Assembly (NCBI RefSeq): GCF_013912375.1
Contig: NZ_JACETV010000006.1
Location: forward strand, 310,001-374,000
Source of the DNA: Emticicia sp. BO119
Lineage (GTDB): Bacteria; Bacteroidota; Bacteroidia; Cytophagales; Spirosomataceae
DNA length: 64,000 nt
Reading direction: 5' to 3'
Shown here one piece after another: positions 46,001 to 55,501 of the stretch. The position numbers and the translations under genes are program-made. Below the pieces are notes generated by a model, which saw only the letters and a program-made list of their open reading frames with translations, was not told the origin of the DNA and did no database searches. Each line of letters begins with the position of its first letter. Position 1 is the stretch's first letter.

Positions 46001-48891
46001 TTTTCACCACTTGAAATGATCCTAATCTTGTAAAGACTACCATTCTGACTATTAAAGGGTATGTTAGCAACAATTGGGCTACTAATTCCACTCCCAACAA
46101 TTGTAGGGTTAGCAAAACTTCCATTCTGGTCAGATAGTTGTACTTTTAGTGGTGCGCCCATGGTAGGGTTTATACCACTTGATGCATAAGTTACGCTGAT
46201 AGTACCACCAGCACATACAGTGGATGGTGATAAAGATTTCACTAAAATGACAGAAGAATTCTCAATAGTTGGGCAATTACCAGTATTTGCATATAAGGCA
46301 TAAACCTCCTCATCGTTCAATGCTCCTTTATATAATCTTACATCGTCAATTTTTCCGTTAAAATAATTACTTAAACCTGAACTACTGGCACCAATACGAC
46401 CAATATCAGAAGTTTTGAAAGGAATATTGTCGGTACTATAAGACGTAGCTACCAAGTTACCGTTCACATACAATTTCAATTGCTGGTAGGTTCTCACAGC
46501 AGTCAGGTGAACCCATTGATTGGCAACCAAGCCTGTAGTAGATGTGGCATAATAAGCTCCCCAACTGTTATAAGAAGTAAATTGCCAGCCAGAATTTGTC
46601 AGAGCCAAACCCTGAAATGTCTGAGTACCTGTTTCACCCTGAGATAATATATATTGTGTCCCACCTGTAATATTATTTGCTAAAACCCAGGCAGACATGG
46701 TATATTCACGTTTACGAAGAAGGTTAGTAGTGTACTCTATGTAATTACTGGTGCCATCAAAAGTATAAGCAGCATTAGTTTGTCCATACCGATTTTCAGT
46801 AAGTAAAGCCCCATTGACAGTTGTGGTATTATTAGCTTTCTGGTCAGTAGCATTGCCGTTGAAAGGCAAACAGGTTACATTCTGTTTTGTAAAATTAACC
46901 GTAATCGTTGCGCTATTACTGCCATTTAAAATTGCATTACCGCAAACATTCTGTGCCGATATAACACTATAAGTCGCGCTTTGGTCTGGCGTTACCGGAA
47001 TTACCCACGGACTCGTAGTGGCAGCACCACTTAGGCCATTTGATAAAACATAATTCCACGGACCGCTACCTGTAAAATTCAAAGATATATTAGCCGATTG
47101 CCCATCATTAATAGTTGTGGTACCTGTTACGTTATAATTTGCTGATTTATTAACGTATATATCAAAAGTATTGATGCTTATAATTGCTCCATATCTGATC
47201 CTGAGTTTATGGCTTCCGCCGGTTACTGTATTAGGAATATTGGCTGTTAAAGGCAAGAATTCTGAAGAACCAATAATTGTAGGATTATCAAAACTCCCGC
47301 TTTCATCAGAGAGTTCTACTACAAATGGCGTTCCTGTTTCGGGAGTTAAACTATTAGTAAAAGCCCTGATGGTAAATGAGGTATTAGTACAGATAAGAGA
47401 GGTGCTGATGCTCTGAACTGAAATATAGGTATCTAAAAATACATCATTACAATTATTATAATTCTGAAGTATTAAAACTTCAGGGTCAAGTAATGAACTG
47501 TTAAAAATCTTAATATCATCGATTTTACCTTTCCAAAACTTAGTATTAGCAATACCACCTCCTATTCTGCCTGACAATGGGTTACTATAAGTTGCTGTCC
47601 CCGAAACAAAAGTTGAAGCAGTCATTACACCGTCAACGTATAGTTTTAACAATCCTCCTGTTCTTACGCCAATCAGCAAATGCCATTCGGTATCAACAAT
47701 AGCAGTTGAATATACTTTTGAGTTATTGGATGAAAATTTCCATGATGGTGCGCCGTTATAATATTCAACACCAAGATAATGCTCATCACTTGAGCCTCCT
47801 AATGAAAAGATTATTTCTTCTGCATTAATACTTGTAGGCAGTTCATCTAATTTTACCCAGGTAGCAAATGAAAAAGTTGTATTATTTAGCTGGTCAGCTG
47901 TTATACTTATATAATCGTTTGTGCCATCAAACTGTAATGCCTTATTAATTTCATTATGCCGGTTAGTAGTAGCTAATACGCCATTCTGAAGTGTCCCTGA
48001 ATTTAATCCTTTTGAATCTGTGATATTTCCATCTAATGGAAAACAAGACTTCATTAAAATGTTTCTTAGAACTGAAATTCCTACACTTCCTGAACCACTA
48101 TTGGTTCCACACAAGTTGCTGACTGAGTTTATGGTATAGGTTTGTGATGATGTGGGATAAACATTAATATTTATTGGAGAAGTGTAGGTAGTTCCTATTG
48201 TTCCATCTGAAAGCGAGTAATTCCATGGGGAACTTCCCGTAAAACTAAGATTCAATGTGGCAGATTGTCCTTCTGTGATAGTAGTACTTGCACCCGTTAA
48301 AGTTGCAGTAGGGATCAACGAACAATTTGGAAGATTTACCATAGCATAGGTAACACTTCCGCCATTGGGCTGTGTAATATTAATAGTGGTGTTAGCATTA
48401 GAGTAATTCGTCACCAACATCAAATATTTTTGTCCTGCCTGTGCGTTATTAATATACAAATCTGGTCGACTCCCGTCGAAATCGCATGTTAGCGGAGAAT
48501 TCAGTGTAGATGCACAGGCATTAGCAACATCATTATTGTTAATTGGACCCCAGATAGCCGCGTCAATGTCATAATCGTAACTGTTAGCGAAATTAAAGTA
48601 TAGATTCCCTCCTGTATTGACAGTAATCATAAACCAGGCCTGATTAGGAGCAGAATACAAACAACCATAATCAGCACCATTAGGCCCAGTAAGATATGAG
48701 TTATTATTGACAGGTGCACTGAAAGAGAAAGATGAACCTGTAGAATAATTATTAGGATCGGCAAATAACGAGCACCCAATGCGATAATTAGCATCAGCAA
48801 CCATATTAGGTATTGGGTTGATGGGACGTTTTTGTTGGGCGTGAGCAGAAATAATACCGAGAAGTGATAACAGAGTTAGCAGTTTTTTCAT
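43054..48891 (-). CDS. Giant secreted LamG surface protein with coathanger C-terminal domain
   Basis: A 1945-residue exported protein (signal ends near AHA-QQK). It contains at least four LamG/concanavalin-like jelly rolls, each ending in a variant of 'GKIDDVRIYKGALND' (about residues 470, 870, 1480, 1870), separated by Ig-like modules with the repeated cores 'TFTGSGPWNY' and 'ITSLSNACGNGT' and 'LSDSTGSF.NP..LG.G'. The C-terminal about 65 residues ('VKNQITGIGIIQAGANIYFDAKNAVLLQPGF') resemble the 3-coathanger stack domain found at the ends of Bacteroidota surface proteins. No canonical type IX sorting domain is evident. Probable adhesin or polysaccharide-binding protein. Confidence 0.88.
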   Translation of the reverse strand: MKKLLTLLSLLGIISAHAQQKRPINPIPNMVADANYRIGCSLFADPNNYSTGSSFSFSAPVNNNSYLTGPNGADYGCLYSAPNQAWFMITVNTGGNLYFNFANSYDYDIDAAIWGPINNNDVANACASTLNSPLTCDFDGSRPDLYINNAQAGQKYLMLVTNYSNANTTINITQPNGGSVTYAMVNLPNCSLIPTATLTGASTTITEGQSATLNLSFTGSSPWNYSLSDGTIGTTYTSPININVYPTSSQTYTINSVSNLCGTNSGSGSVGISVLRNILMKSCFPLDGNITDSKGLNSGTLQNGVLATTNRHNEINKALQFDGTNDYISITADQLNNTTFSFATWVKLDELPTSINAEEIIFSLGGSSDEHYLGVEYYNGAPSWKFSSNNSKVYSTAIVDTEWHLLIGVRTGGLLKLYVDGVMTASTFVSGTATYSNPLSGRIGGGIANTKFWKGKIDDIKIFNSSLLDPEVLILQNYNNCNDVFLDTYISVQSISTSLICTNTSFTIRAFTNSLTPETGTPFVVELSDESGSFDNPTIIGSSEFLPLTANIPNTVTGGSHKLRIRYGAIISINTFDIYVNKSANYNVTGTTTINDGQSANISLNFTGSGPWNYVLSNGLSGAATTSPWVIPVTPDQSATYSVISAQNVCGNAILNGSNSATITVNFTKQNVTCLPFNGNATDQKANNTTTVNGALLTENRYGQTNAAYTFDGTSNYIEYTTNLLRKREYTMSAWVLANNITGGTQYILSQGETGTQTFQGLALTNSGWQFTSYNSWGAYYATSTTGLVANQWVHLTAVRTYQQLKLYVNGNLVATSYSTDNIPFKTSDIGRIGASSSGLSNYFNGKIDDVRLYKGALNDEEVYALYANTGNCPTIENSSVILVKSLSPSTVCAGGTISVTYASSGINPTMGAPLKVQLSDQNGSFANPTIVGSGISSPIVANIPFNSQNGSLYKIRIISSGENPVTSLTTASLNISGELPTATLSGGGNIPYGGSTSLTITFTGSSPWTYAINNGSNQTTSTNPLTVSVSPTVTTTYTITSLTNHCGAGTTIGSAVIAVNSTIILGSTNTNFCEGQTISVPFTLNFSPSATLRLELSDSTGSFTNPLVLGTGTSSPISALIPASITGGTRYKVRIVSTSPVAISSVSDNILLKKKPTAAISGTKSIIEDFSADLTITFTGIGPWTYKINNGTNQTATVNPTIASVSPTTNATYAVTSVSNACGNGTVSGNAIITVTHDAYLVSCYPFNGNANDSKGINNGVTYGGVSLTTDRFNTANSAYLFDGFDDYIQLPINRMGNMSAYSVSLWVSTTGYAHPNGENLFTVIPNGIDGTMHSLIFTNWDVNIEQTQAFYRIPCGNFSCQTWFSQTFTPNTWYNIVVTRQGSALRLYSNGVLLSSVTQTGTNFDATMDNLMAFLGKKFREVSGGDGGYFRGKIDDVQIYKRALNDTQVTALFRQTSCDDIVALPFVNLVSVSTSTMCKGQNVTIQYSAQKTAALIKAELSDANGNFATPIVIGSGTGSPIVAQIPANQGVGAGYKIRLVSTDNTPVVSNFSQTLSVNSVSTASLTGNTTINEGESTNLTVNFTGSAPWTYKINNGTNQTTSTNPLSVTISPITNTTYNITSLSNACGNGTTNGSVSINVLNLPFLISCYSFNGNMTDGKGNNNGTLLSSAYTTDRFNNSNGALIFDGNGTNYGEIPLDELSNMTAYTVSLWFSIPTHESFMYGRNLFALMPPYNTQEPAQSITEAEWLSSMTNFGEEVTKITYGNSYNGFFSDAFIVNLNTWYHVVLTRQNNVIKLYQNGVLLNTKNAVTGNAYLGNLKGYIGRRFGSGSENALGDGFKGKLDDLQIYRNALSAGQVQALYKNNTSACFDASKFTCLADVVYDSMINGQQVLSVKNQITGIGIIQAGANIYFDAKNAVLLQPGFKTETNTIFTAKAGTGCID

Positions 48892-48932
48892 TAAAAAGTC
48901 ACAAGATAAATATGCGTATAATATTTAAAAAG

Positions 48933-48940
48933 CAAAAATA
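48933..48940 (-). promoter_or_regulatory. -7 box for the LamG gene
   Basis: On the minus strand TATTTTTG followed by C, 42 bp upstream of the start. The rest of the 48892-49197 gap shows no gene. Confidence 0.5.
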
Positions 48941-49197
48941 AGAGATTTAACTAAAACAGTATTATTATTTAGAGCTAATATTACAAAAATCACAGGCTAT
49001 CAAAGTAAATGGAATAATACAAATCTATCTATTGCTCTCAACTATATAATACAATTGTTAAAATGTGAATCCAGAAACGAGTTACTCGGTTTAAATACGC
49101 CCCAATTTACTATTTCACCAATTAAACGCGGGTTTCAATAATTAAAACTTACAGATTTCTTATACAAAGATATAAAGCCATACTGGCCAAAATAAAG

Positions 49198-49221
49198 GAG
49201 GTGTAGCCGAAACTACACCTC
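49198..49221 (-). terminator. gcvP terminator
   Basis: gaggtgtag and ctacacctc form a perfect 9-bp stem with a 6-nt loop; in the minus direction it is followed by 'ctttatttt'. It is 22 bp past the gcvP stop. Confidence 0.8.
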
Positions 49222-49242
49222 AATAAATAATGCAATAAATTA

Positions 49243-52122
49243 CTAAGAGTTACCTTCATACTCCTCAACAGGAGGGCAGGCACATACTAAATTCCTATCT
49301 CCATACGCAGAATCGATACGGCTTACAGTGGCCCAGAATTTGTTGGCTTTTACATATGGTAATGGGAAAGCTGCTTTTTCTCTGGTGTACTGTTTGTCCC
49401 ATTGCTCGGCCAATACTACAGCTGCGGTATGTGGGGCATTTTTCAATACGTTATTCAATCTATCAGTACTGCCTGCTTCTACTTCTCTTATTTCTTCTCT
49501 GATAGTCAATAATGCATCGCAGAAACGGTCAAGCTCTGCTTTAGATTCTGATTCTGTTGGCTCAATCATCAAAGTTCCTGCCACCGGGAATGACAACGTT
49601 GGCGCATGGAAATTATAATCCATCAAACGTTTGGCTATGTCTTCTGCCTCTACTCCAGCCGTTGATTTGAACGGACGCAGATCTACAATCATTTCGTGCG
49701 CACAGCGGCCGTTGCTTCCGGTATATAAAATCGGATATTTTTCTTCTAAGCGAGCCTTGATATAGTTAGCATTCAGAATTGCATATCTGGTGGCATTGGT
49801 TAAACCATCAGCACCCATCATGGCAATATAGGCATAAGAGATCGTCAGGATACTTGCACTTCCATAAGGCCCTGCCGAAATAGCATGGACACCGTGATAA
49901 CCAGATACCGGCACTACTTTATGATTTGGTAAGAAAGGCACAAGGTGTTGGGCAACACCGATTGGCCCCATTCCAGGGCCACCACCACCATGTGGAATAC
50001 AGAATGTCTTATGAAGATTAAGGTGGCAAACGTCTGCTCCGATAGAAGCCGGAGAGGTTAAGCCTACCTGTGCGTTCATATTCGCTCCATCCATATAAAC
50101 CTGTCCACCATTTTGATGAATAATCTCGCAGATTTCTTTGATTGACTCTTCAAAAACACCATGTGTTGATGGATAAGTGGCCATGAGACACGAAAGTCTG
50201 TCGGCATGCTGTTCTGCTTTAGCTTTAAGGTCCTCTAAGTCAATATTTCCTCTTTCATCACATTTAGTTACGATTACCTCCATACCTGCCATTACAGCTG
50301 AAGCCGGATTAGTCCCATGAGCCGATGAAGGAATCAAGGCAATATTACGATGACCCTCGCCACGGTTTTCATGGTAGGCCCTGATAACCATCAAGCCTGC
50401 ATACTCACCTTGTGCTCCTGAATTAGGTTGTAGCGACATTTTTGCAAAACCTGTAATAGTACACAGCCAGTCGTTTAGTTCTTCAAATAGTTGTTGGTAT
50501 CCTTGTGTTTGGTCTTGCGGTGCGAATGGGTGCATCTTGCCAAATTCTGGCCATGTTACAGGAATCATCTCTGCTGTCGCATTGAGTTTCATGGTACAAC
50601 TTCCTAAAGAAATCATAGAGTGTACCAAAGACAAATCTTTGTTTTCTAATGATTTAAGATAACGAAGCATCTCATGCTCGGTATGATAAGAACTGAATAC
50701 CGGATGAGTCATATAAGTAGAAATACGATTCAGGCTTGGAGCAAAAGAAATCTCAATCTCATTTTTCAGATTTATTTTCGTTTTCTTGCCACTGGCTTCT
50801 GCAAATATGCCAAGCAATTCTTCTACATCAGATAGCGTTTTTGTTTCGTCAAAAGAGATACTTACATTGCCTTGTTCAAGGTATCTTAGGTTTACACCCT
50901 GTCTTTCAGCAATTATACGAAGAGCTGCACTGTCTTCTGTATGAAGTGTAATAGTATCAAAATAATTATGTATTAATAACTGATAATCCAAACCTTCTAC
51001 CGACTCAGCGAATAATCTGGTTAAGCCATGAACCTTAGCTGCGATGTTTTTTAAACCTTGCGGGCCATGATATATTCCATAGGCAGCTGCCATTACTGAT
51101 AAAAGTACCTGTGCGGTACAGATATTAGAAGTAGCTTTTTCGCGACGAATATGTTGCTCCCGGGTTTGTAAGGCCATACGCAAAGCACGATTGCCTTGAG
51201 CATCTACCGAAACTCCAATAATACGACCCGGAATCTGACGTTTAAAAGCATCTTTAGTAGCAAAATAAGCTGCATGTGGACCTCCGTAACCCATAGGTAC
51301 ACCTAATCGCTGTGCAGAGCCAACCACTACATCGGCACCCATTTCACCTGGAGGTGTTAACAAAGTCAGAGCCAATAAATCCGCAGCTACAGCTACAGTT
51401 AAATTAAGTTCATGTGCTGAGGTAATTAAATCAGTATAATCATATACCTCTCCATTAGTGGCGGGATATTGTAGCAATAAACCATATACATCTTCCTGGG
51501 TAAGGTCGAAAGTTTCATGATTACCTACTACAACCGTAATACCCAAAGGTTTAGCACGGCCTAATACTACATCAATGGTTTGCGAATGGCAAAGCTCTGA
51601 AACAAAGAAAGTATTGGCGGTTTTCTTGGCAGGTGGACGGACATTGTGCAACATCGTCATAGCTTCTGCTGCTGCTGTGGCTTCATCTAAAAGAGACGCA
51701 TTAGCAATTTCCATAGCTGTCAGGTCGATGACCATCGTCTGAAAATTCAAAAGCATTTCTAAACGCCCCTGAGCAATTTCGGCCTGATAAGGTGTATAGG
51801 CAGTGTACCATGAAGGGTTTTCAAGGATATTTCTTAGAATAACATTAGGCACTGTTGTATCATAATACCCTGTACCGATGTATGATTTAAATATCTTATT
51901 TTTTTGCGCCAGTACTTTGAAATCAGCTAAAAACTCAGTTTCTGATTTCGCTGTTGGCAGATTTAAGGGGGTTTGCAGACGAATCTGTTCGGGTACTGTT
52001 TGATTGATGAGTGTTTCAAGCGAATCGGCACCTATGGTTTTCAACATTGCCTGTAAATCATGTTCGCTTTTGCCTTGGTGTCGGCTTTCAAAGGATTCTT
52101 GAGTATTGAGATTGATTTTCAT
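49243..52122 (-). CDS. gcvP: Glycine dehydrogenase (decarboxylating), P protein
   Basis: PLP enzyme of the glycine cleavage system, decarboxylating glycine and passing the aminomethyl group to GcvH. The full-length 959-residue fused P protein is present: N-terminal '[14 protein letters not shown]', '[16 protein letters not shown]', '[14 protein letters not shown]' and the C-terminal half with '[12 protein letters not shown]', '[12 protein letters not shown]' and the PLP lysine Lys705 in '[16 protein letters not shown]'. gcvT and gcvH are not nearby, as is common in Bacteroidota. The leader contains an unusual GC-rich short hairpin at 52148-52163 but no glycine riboswitch that I can see. Confidence 0.97.
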   Translation of the reverse strand: MKINLNTQESFESRHQGKSEHDLQAMLKTIGADSLETLINQTVPEQIRLQTPLNLPTAKSETEFLADFKVLAQKNKIFKSYIGTGYYDTTVPNVILRNILENPSWYTAYTPYQAEIAQGRLEMLLNFQTMVIDLTAMEIANASLLDEATAAAEAMTMLHNVRPPAKKTANTFFVSELCHSQTIDVVLGRAKPLGITVVVGNHETFDLTQEDVYGLLLQYPATNGEVYDYTDLITSAHELNLTVAVAADLLALTLLTPPGEMGADVVVGSAQRLGVPMGYGGPHAAYFATKDAFKRQIPGRIIGVSVDAQGNRALRMALQTREQHIRREKATSNICTAQVLLSVMAAAYGIYHGPQGLKNIAAKVHGLTRLFAESVEGLDYQLLIHNYFDTITLHTEDSAALRIIAERQGVNLRYLEQGNVSISFDETKTLSDVEELLGIFAEASGKKTKINLKNEIEISFAPSLNRISTYMTHPVFSSYHTEHEMLRYLKSLENKDLSLVHSMISLGSCTMKLNATAEMIPVTWPEFGKMHPFAPQDQTQGYQQLFEELNDWLCTITGFAKMSLQPNSGAQGEYAGLMVIRAYHENRGEGHRNIALIPSSAHGTNPASAVMAGMEVIVTKCDERGNIDLEDLKAKAEQHADRLSCLMATYPSTHGVFEESIKEICEIIHQNGGQVYMDGANMNAQVGLTSPASIGADVCHLNLHKTFCIPHGGGGPGMGPIGVAQHLVPFLPNHKVVPVSGYHGVHAISAGPYGSASILTISYAYIAMMGADGLTNATRYAILNANYIKARLEEKYPILYTGSNGRCAHEMIVDLRPFKSTAGVEAEDIAKRLMDYNFHAPTLSFPVAGTLMIEPTESESKAELDRFCDALLTIREEIREVEAGSTDRLNNVLKNAPHTAAVVLAEQWDKQYTREKAAFPLPYVKANKFWATVSRIDSAYGDRNLVCACPPVEEYEGNS

Positions 52123-52212
52123 CGGGAAGTTTAAATGTGTAATTGAACGCCCCGCCGCAGCGGTAAATGACCTATTATTAGTACAACAATGAGTTCATTC
52201 CAGATTGTTCTG

Positions 52213-52220
52213 CAAATATA
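52213..52220 (-). promoter_or_regulatory. -7 box for gcvP
   Basis: TATATTTG followed by C on the minus strand, 91 bp upstream of the gcvP start. No convincing -33 element. Confidence 0.5.
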
Positions 52221-52376
52221 ATAAAATTAGAATTTAGTTGTCGAAACAATTGAGTTGAAGATCAGATAATTTTAATCTGAAAGAAACAGTTTAGTTTTAT
52301 TTTTGCCTAAAGACGTTTTGTTTTTCAGAAAAAATATCTATCAATTTAGTAGAGTTATAGATAAAGTATATTTATC

Positions 52377-52533
52377 GAGTGAATGATTATAGCCCATTAT
52401 CCTGAACTATAATTTACCTGATTTTATGATTAAGATGATTCCAGAAATAATAATAATGAGTACTATTCATTAAAATCAATAAAAATTCAGTGCAATCAGG
52501 TAATCATAATTCAGGATAATCACTCATTCACTC
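52377..52533. repeat. Long inverted repeat between gcvP and an epimerase gene
   Basis: Left arm 52377-52424 begins 'gagtgaatga', right arm 52492-52533 ends 'tcattcactc'; both share 'attatcctgaa' and 'acctgatt' in inverted order, with a 7-8 base insertion in the left arm. Loop is about 65 nt. The right arm overlaps the stop codon of the minus-strand gene ending at 52532. The rest of the 52123-52376 gap holds only the gcvP promoter. Confidence 0.7.
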
Positions 52534-53386
52534 ATTTCATCAGTCCTCTCACAAATTCATTATTTTGCAGATAGCTTTCAAACATACTTTTTCCTTCTGG
52601 TACTGCACCTTCAATCTGGATACAGCCAGTATAACCGATTTCGTCAATGCAACGTCTTACTTCGGCAAAATCTACTTTGCCTTTGCCTAATAAAGACCCA
52701 TTTTCTTTGAAGTGAAATTCGCATATCTGGTTTTGTTTGCCCAGCCACCGAATCTCTTTGTAAATATCATATCCCATGTGATTCGAATTGGCTACGTCAT
52801 AGTAACATTTCACAGCCTCTGAACCTACAGCATCAATGATGTGCATATGTTCTTCGGCACTTAGCCATGATTCTATACCGAGAGTTATCCCTAATCTTTC
52901 GGCTTTAGGTGCCACCTGTCTGAATTTCTTTATTACTACTTCTTGCCCTTTAGAGTCATTTTTTAAGTCACCATTATAAAAAAAGGCCAATAAAATGACT
53001 TTAATACCCAAAGCTTTTGCAACATCTATGCTGTCAGAAACCCATTCATCAGTACGGTCGTCTGACTTATAGGGAATGTTATTCAACTCCCCTATGCCCA
53101 AGCCGGTGAATCCGACTTTAAAAATGTCGGCCAAGGCTTTATAGGCTTGCTGCACTTCTTTCTGACGCAGATGCATATTGTTCTCTGCGGAACCTAAACT
53201 TACCTGCACGCCATCTAAGCCTATACGTCTCGCCATTTCCATTGCACCAAGATTACCAGTATTATTGATTGACCAATCGCAGGCACCAATGCGAAACTTA
53301 CTGTCTGAAAACGCAAACAGTTCATTATGGAAAAAGGAGGCCATCATGCCTCCCCCTAATCCTTTAATAATATTTCGTCGGTTCAT
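52532..53386 (-). CDS. Exported sugar-phosphate isomerase/epimerase-like TIM barrel 1
   Basis: A 284-residue protein with an N-terminal Tat-like signal 'MNRRNIIKGLGGGMMASFF'. The mature TIM barrel of the AP-endonuclease-2/xylose isomerase superfamily shows 'GLDGVQVSLG', 'GIKVILLAFF', 'RLGITLGIESW' with the metal Glu, 'VKCYYDVANSNHMGYD' with Asp, and a final 'CIQIEGAVPEGKS' with Glu. This is the Glu/Asp/His/Glu metal site order of the family. Exported members are common in Bacteroidota and probably act on sugars or sugar lactones. It lies downstream of a related gene on the same strand with 124 bp between. Confidence 0.83.
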   Translation of the reverse strand: MNRRNIIKGLGGGMMASFFHNELFAFSDSKFRIGACDWSINNTGNLGAMEMARRIGLDGVQVSLGSAENNMHLRQKEVQQAYKALADIFKVGFTGLGIGELNNIPYKSDDRTDEWVSDSIDVAKALGIKVILLAFFYNGDLKNDSKGQEVVIKKFRQVAPKAERLGITLGIESWLSAEEHMHIIDAVGSEAVKCYYDVANSNHMGYDIYKEIRWLGKQNQICEFHFKENGSLLGKGKVDFAEVRRCIDEIGYTGCIQIEGAVPEGKSMFESYLQNNEFVRGLMK

Positions 53387-53402
53387 AGTGAAATCTATTG
53401 AG

Positions 53403-53510
53403 AGATTTTGTGAATTAGTGATTGCGTGATTAATTAATGTCGTTTATTATACCCCAATAAATAACAATATTTTAATCACTCAGTCACACACTCACTCATT
53501 CGCTAAATTC
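53403..53510. repeat. Repeat-rich spacer with gtgagtgaatgag-type units
   Basis: Left side 'gtgaattagtgattgcgtgatta' (from about 53409) and right side 'taatcactcagtcacacactcactcattcgc' in pieces (53473-53505) form an imperfect inverted repeat built from the same 'cactcattcactc' units as the repeat at 52377-52533. Confidence 0.5.
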
Positions 53511-54416
53511 TTACTTATATCCCCATTTATTAATTATCACCAAGTCTTCTTTGATAGAATCTAACGGAGCTTTGCCCTGATAAGATTCCTGTTCAATAAT
53601 GAAATGCGTAGTGCCACCGGATTTTCTACCCATATCAATGATTTCTTTTACATTGATAATTCCTGTGCCCAACACCGCACTTTCATATTTTTCATTGGCA
53701 CCTGTTACGGCAATCTCATCTTTCACATGCATTGACTCGAAACGACCCGGATAACGTTTCAATAAATCGGCGGCTCTTCCACCACCACCATACATATTAC
53801 CTATATCCAATTGTTGTATTACGAGTTTAGGATCTGTATTTTGTAAAATGAGATCATAAACGGGTATCGCATTTAATTTGAGACTGAATTCAAAATCATG
53901 GTTATGGTAGCCATATTTCATCCCTGATTTCTGACATAATTCACCTGATTTATTGAAAACATCCATGAAACGCTTCAGACTATCCATGTCTTTGCGTAGG
54001 CTGACATCTAACCACGGACTTATTACATATTGCTGTCCGCAAATAGCTGCATCCTCAACCGTTTGTTTCCAAAGGTCGGTAAAGTCTCCTTTGGCTTCGT
54101 CCCAGTGTTGCTTTCCCATTACAGTGTGCCCACTTGGCATTTTCAGTCCTAAATCATCAAGGATCTTCTTAAATTCCGTGGCTGAATAACCGTAAAATTT
54201 GCGGTTGACGTAGTTGGCGTGTTCCACATTTTTATACCCCATTTCGGCTACTTTTTTCAAAGTACCCATTGGGTCTTTTTGCATATCGGCACGCACCGAG
54301 TAAAGCTGAACCCCCACGAGTTCTCCTTTCTTTTTTGCAGCAAACAAATCATGAGATAAAGCAGTAGAGGCTGCAAGCGCCATAGCTCCTTTTTGCAAGA
54401 AGTCTCTTCTTTTCAT
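53511..54416 (-). CDS. Exported sugar-phosphate isomerase/epimerase-like TIM barrel 2
   Basis: A 301-residue protein with a Tat-like signal 'MKRRDFLQKGAMALAAS' cleaved near the Phe-Ala-Ala. Motifs: 'VGVQLYSVRADMQKDP', 'GYKNVEHANYVNRKFYG', 'YGYHNHDFEF', 'LVIQQLDIGNMYGGG', 'SMHVKDE' and 'HFIIEQESY'. The same TIM-barrel family as the preceding gene, with the metal ligand pattern His/Asp/His/Glu visible. Probably periplasmic. A role in hexose, inositol or 3-keto-sugar metabolism is typical for such exported members, but no substrate is readable here. Confidence 0.85.
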   Translation of the reverse strand: MKRRDFLQKGAMALAASTALSHDLFAAKKKGELVGVQLYSVRADMQKDPMGTLKKVAEMGYKNVEHANYVNRKFYGYSATEFKKILDDLGLKMPSGHTVMGKQHWDEAKGDFTDLWKQTVEDAAICGQQYVISPWLDVSLRKDMDSLKRFMDVFNKSGELCQKSGMKYGYHNHDFEFSLKLNAIPVYDLILQNTDPKLVIQQLDIGNMYGGGGRAADLLKRYPGRFESMHVKDEIAVTGANEKYESAVLGTGIINVKEIIDMGRKSGGTTHFIIEQESYQGKAPLDSIKEDLVIINKWGYK

Positions 54417-54521
54417 AGTAATACTGATAGGTTTTTTGATAGATTACGGTAATGTCCGCCTGGTTGAATTCTTAAATTTACTAATTGTCAATCTGATAAA
54501 TAAACAAAACATTAAAAAAAT

Positions 54522-54826
54522 TTACAAATAAGGCAAAACTGCCATTTTCAGCGACGATACAAGTTCTTCATCCATAAACTGGTATTCGTCCGGAATATTG
54601 CGTACAACGGTTTCTTTCTCATTAACGAGGTCAGTGAATTTTTGTTGAATGCGCTGCTTATGTTTTTTCTCCATCACAAAAACTATATCTGCCCATTGTA
54701 ATAGCTTTTCTGTCAGCCTGATACGGGCAGAGGGTTCTGTGCCTGACAATATCGATAATTTTTAAAAATAGCTTCAGCAGTCGGGCTGCGCCATTGGTTC
54801 CTGCTACATACAAAAAGAAGGTTCAT
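54522..54826 (-). pseudogene. Frameshifted low-molecular-weight protein tyrosine phosphatase
   Basis: On the minus strand an ATG at 54826 opens 'MNLLFVCSRNQWRSPTAEAIF', with the phosphatase loop C7-x5-R13-S. After about 25 codons the frame is lost; the remainder of the domain continues in another frame as 'SGTEPSARIRLTEKLLQW', 'ADIVFVMEKKHKQRIQQKF' and ends 'IPDEYQFMDEELV…PYL' at 54522. The total is 305 bp, not a multiple of three, and a few residues between the halves appear missing. It is therefore a broken gene, or a sequencing error. Full-length relatives are about 106-110 residues. Confidence 0.8.
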
Positions 54827-55501
54827 TAATTGTTAAATTGATTCACTTTTTTAATTCAAACAAGCTAATAGTGTAACAGCATAGCGATATTCCGTTTTTC
54901 ATCTTCTGATGTGTGGCCGAACCTGCGCTTGTCTTTCCATAGTACTGATGGTTGCTGAGCTTTTGAATCTGGTATTACTACTTTGAAAATCCGGAACTAT
55001 TACTGTTCTGATTCAAAAAGGTTCCCACCATATTGGTAACCTTTTTGAGAAACGTTTCCGGGCCTTTTATTCTTACAAGCTCAGAAACTTTCTACTGATA
55101 AGCATAGGAAATGACAAACTTTATGTCAGCCATTTGTTTCTCGTTTCTGGCACATTCTCCAAAAACCGGATACTTATTTACTCATTTTTTATGATATTAG
55201 AAAAACCAGAAAGCCATGGCAGGCTCTTAACGATTGTACCTAACAAGACCTATCGGTACATTCGTAATTGCAGGCTCGCTCGTTATATTCTGGTTTATAA
55301 CAGTGATACCTCAGTTGCCTGTATTTACCTTCTCTTTTTTTCAGTTATCAGTTTGTTATTATATGAATTTTAATCTGGTAAATCTGCGCCTTTAAGTCGG
55401 GTTTTCAAAGGATTTCAGGTGGTTTTGAGTAAAATTGAACTATTGAGAAAATCTTAATTCAGAGGAGTTCAGTATAAAATTGCTTATTCGCAGGTTAACA
55501 A
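54827..55501. other. Gene-free stretch with a strong hairpin
   Basis: A 675-bp region without a convincing gene. One + strand frame of 79 codons at 55134 has no recognisable domain, and its composition is not gene-like. A strong hairpin at 55013-55048 (tcaaaaaggtt / aacctttttga, with three more inner pairs) is the only clear structure. Next to a broken phosphatase gene, this may be a decaying region. Confidence 0.5.
55013..55048. terminator. Strong hairpin, terminator-like
   Basis: Perfect 11-bp outer arms (55013-55023 and 55038-55048) plus 3 inner pairs across one mismatch; A and T runs are inside the stem, as in bidirectional terminators. Confidence 0.55.

Noticed and set aside
43054-48891. 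CRISPR-like repetition inside the LamG gene
   Set aside because: The repeats are diverged protein modules in one open frame, not short identical direct repeats with spacers.
52123-52212. Glycine riboswitch upstream of gcvP
   Set aside because: Looked for the conserved glycine aptamer bulges and did not find them in the leader.
55134-55373. 79-codon + strand frame
   Set aside because: No domain, no signal, no promoter; composition not gene-like, lying in a decayed region.
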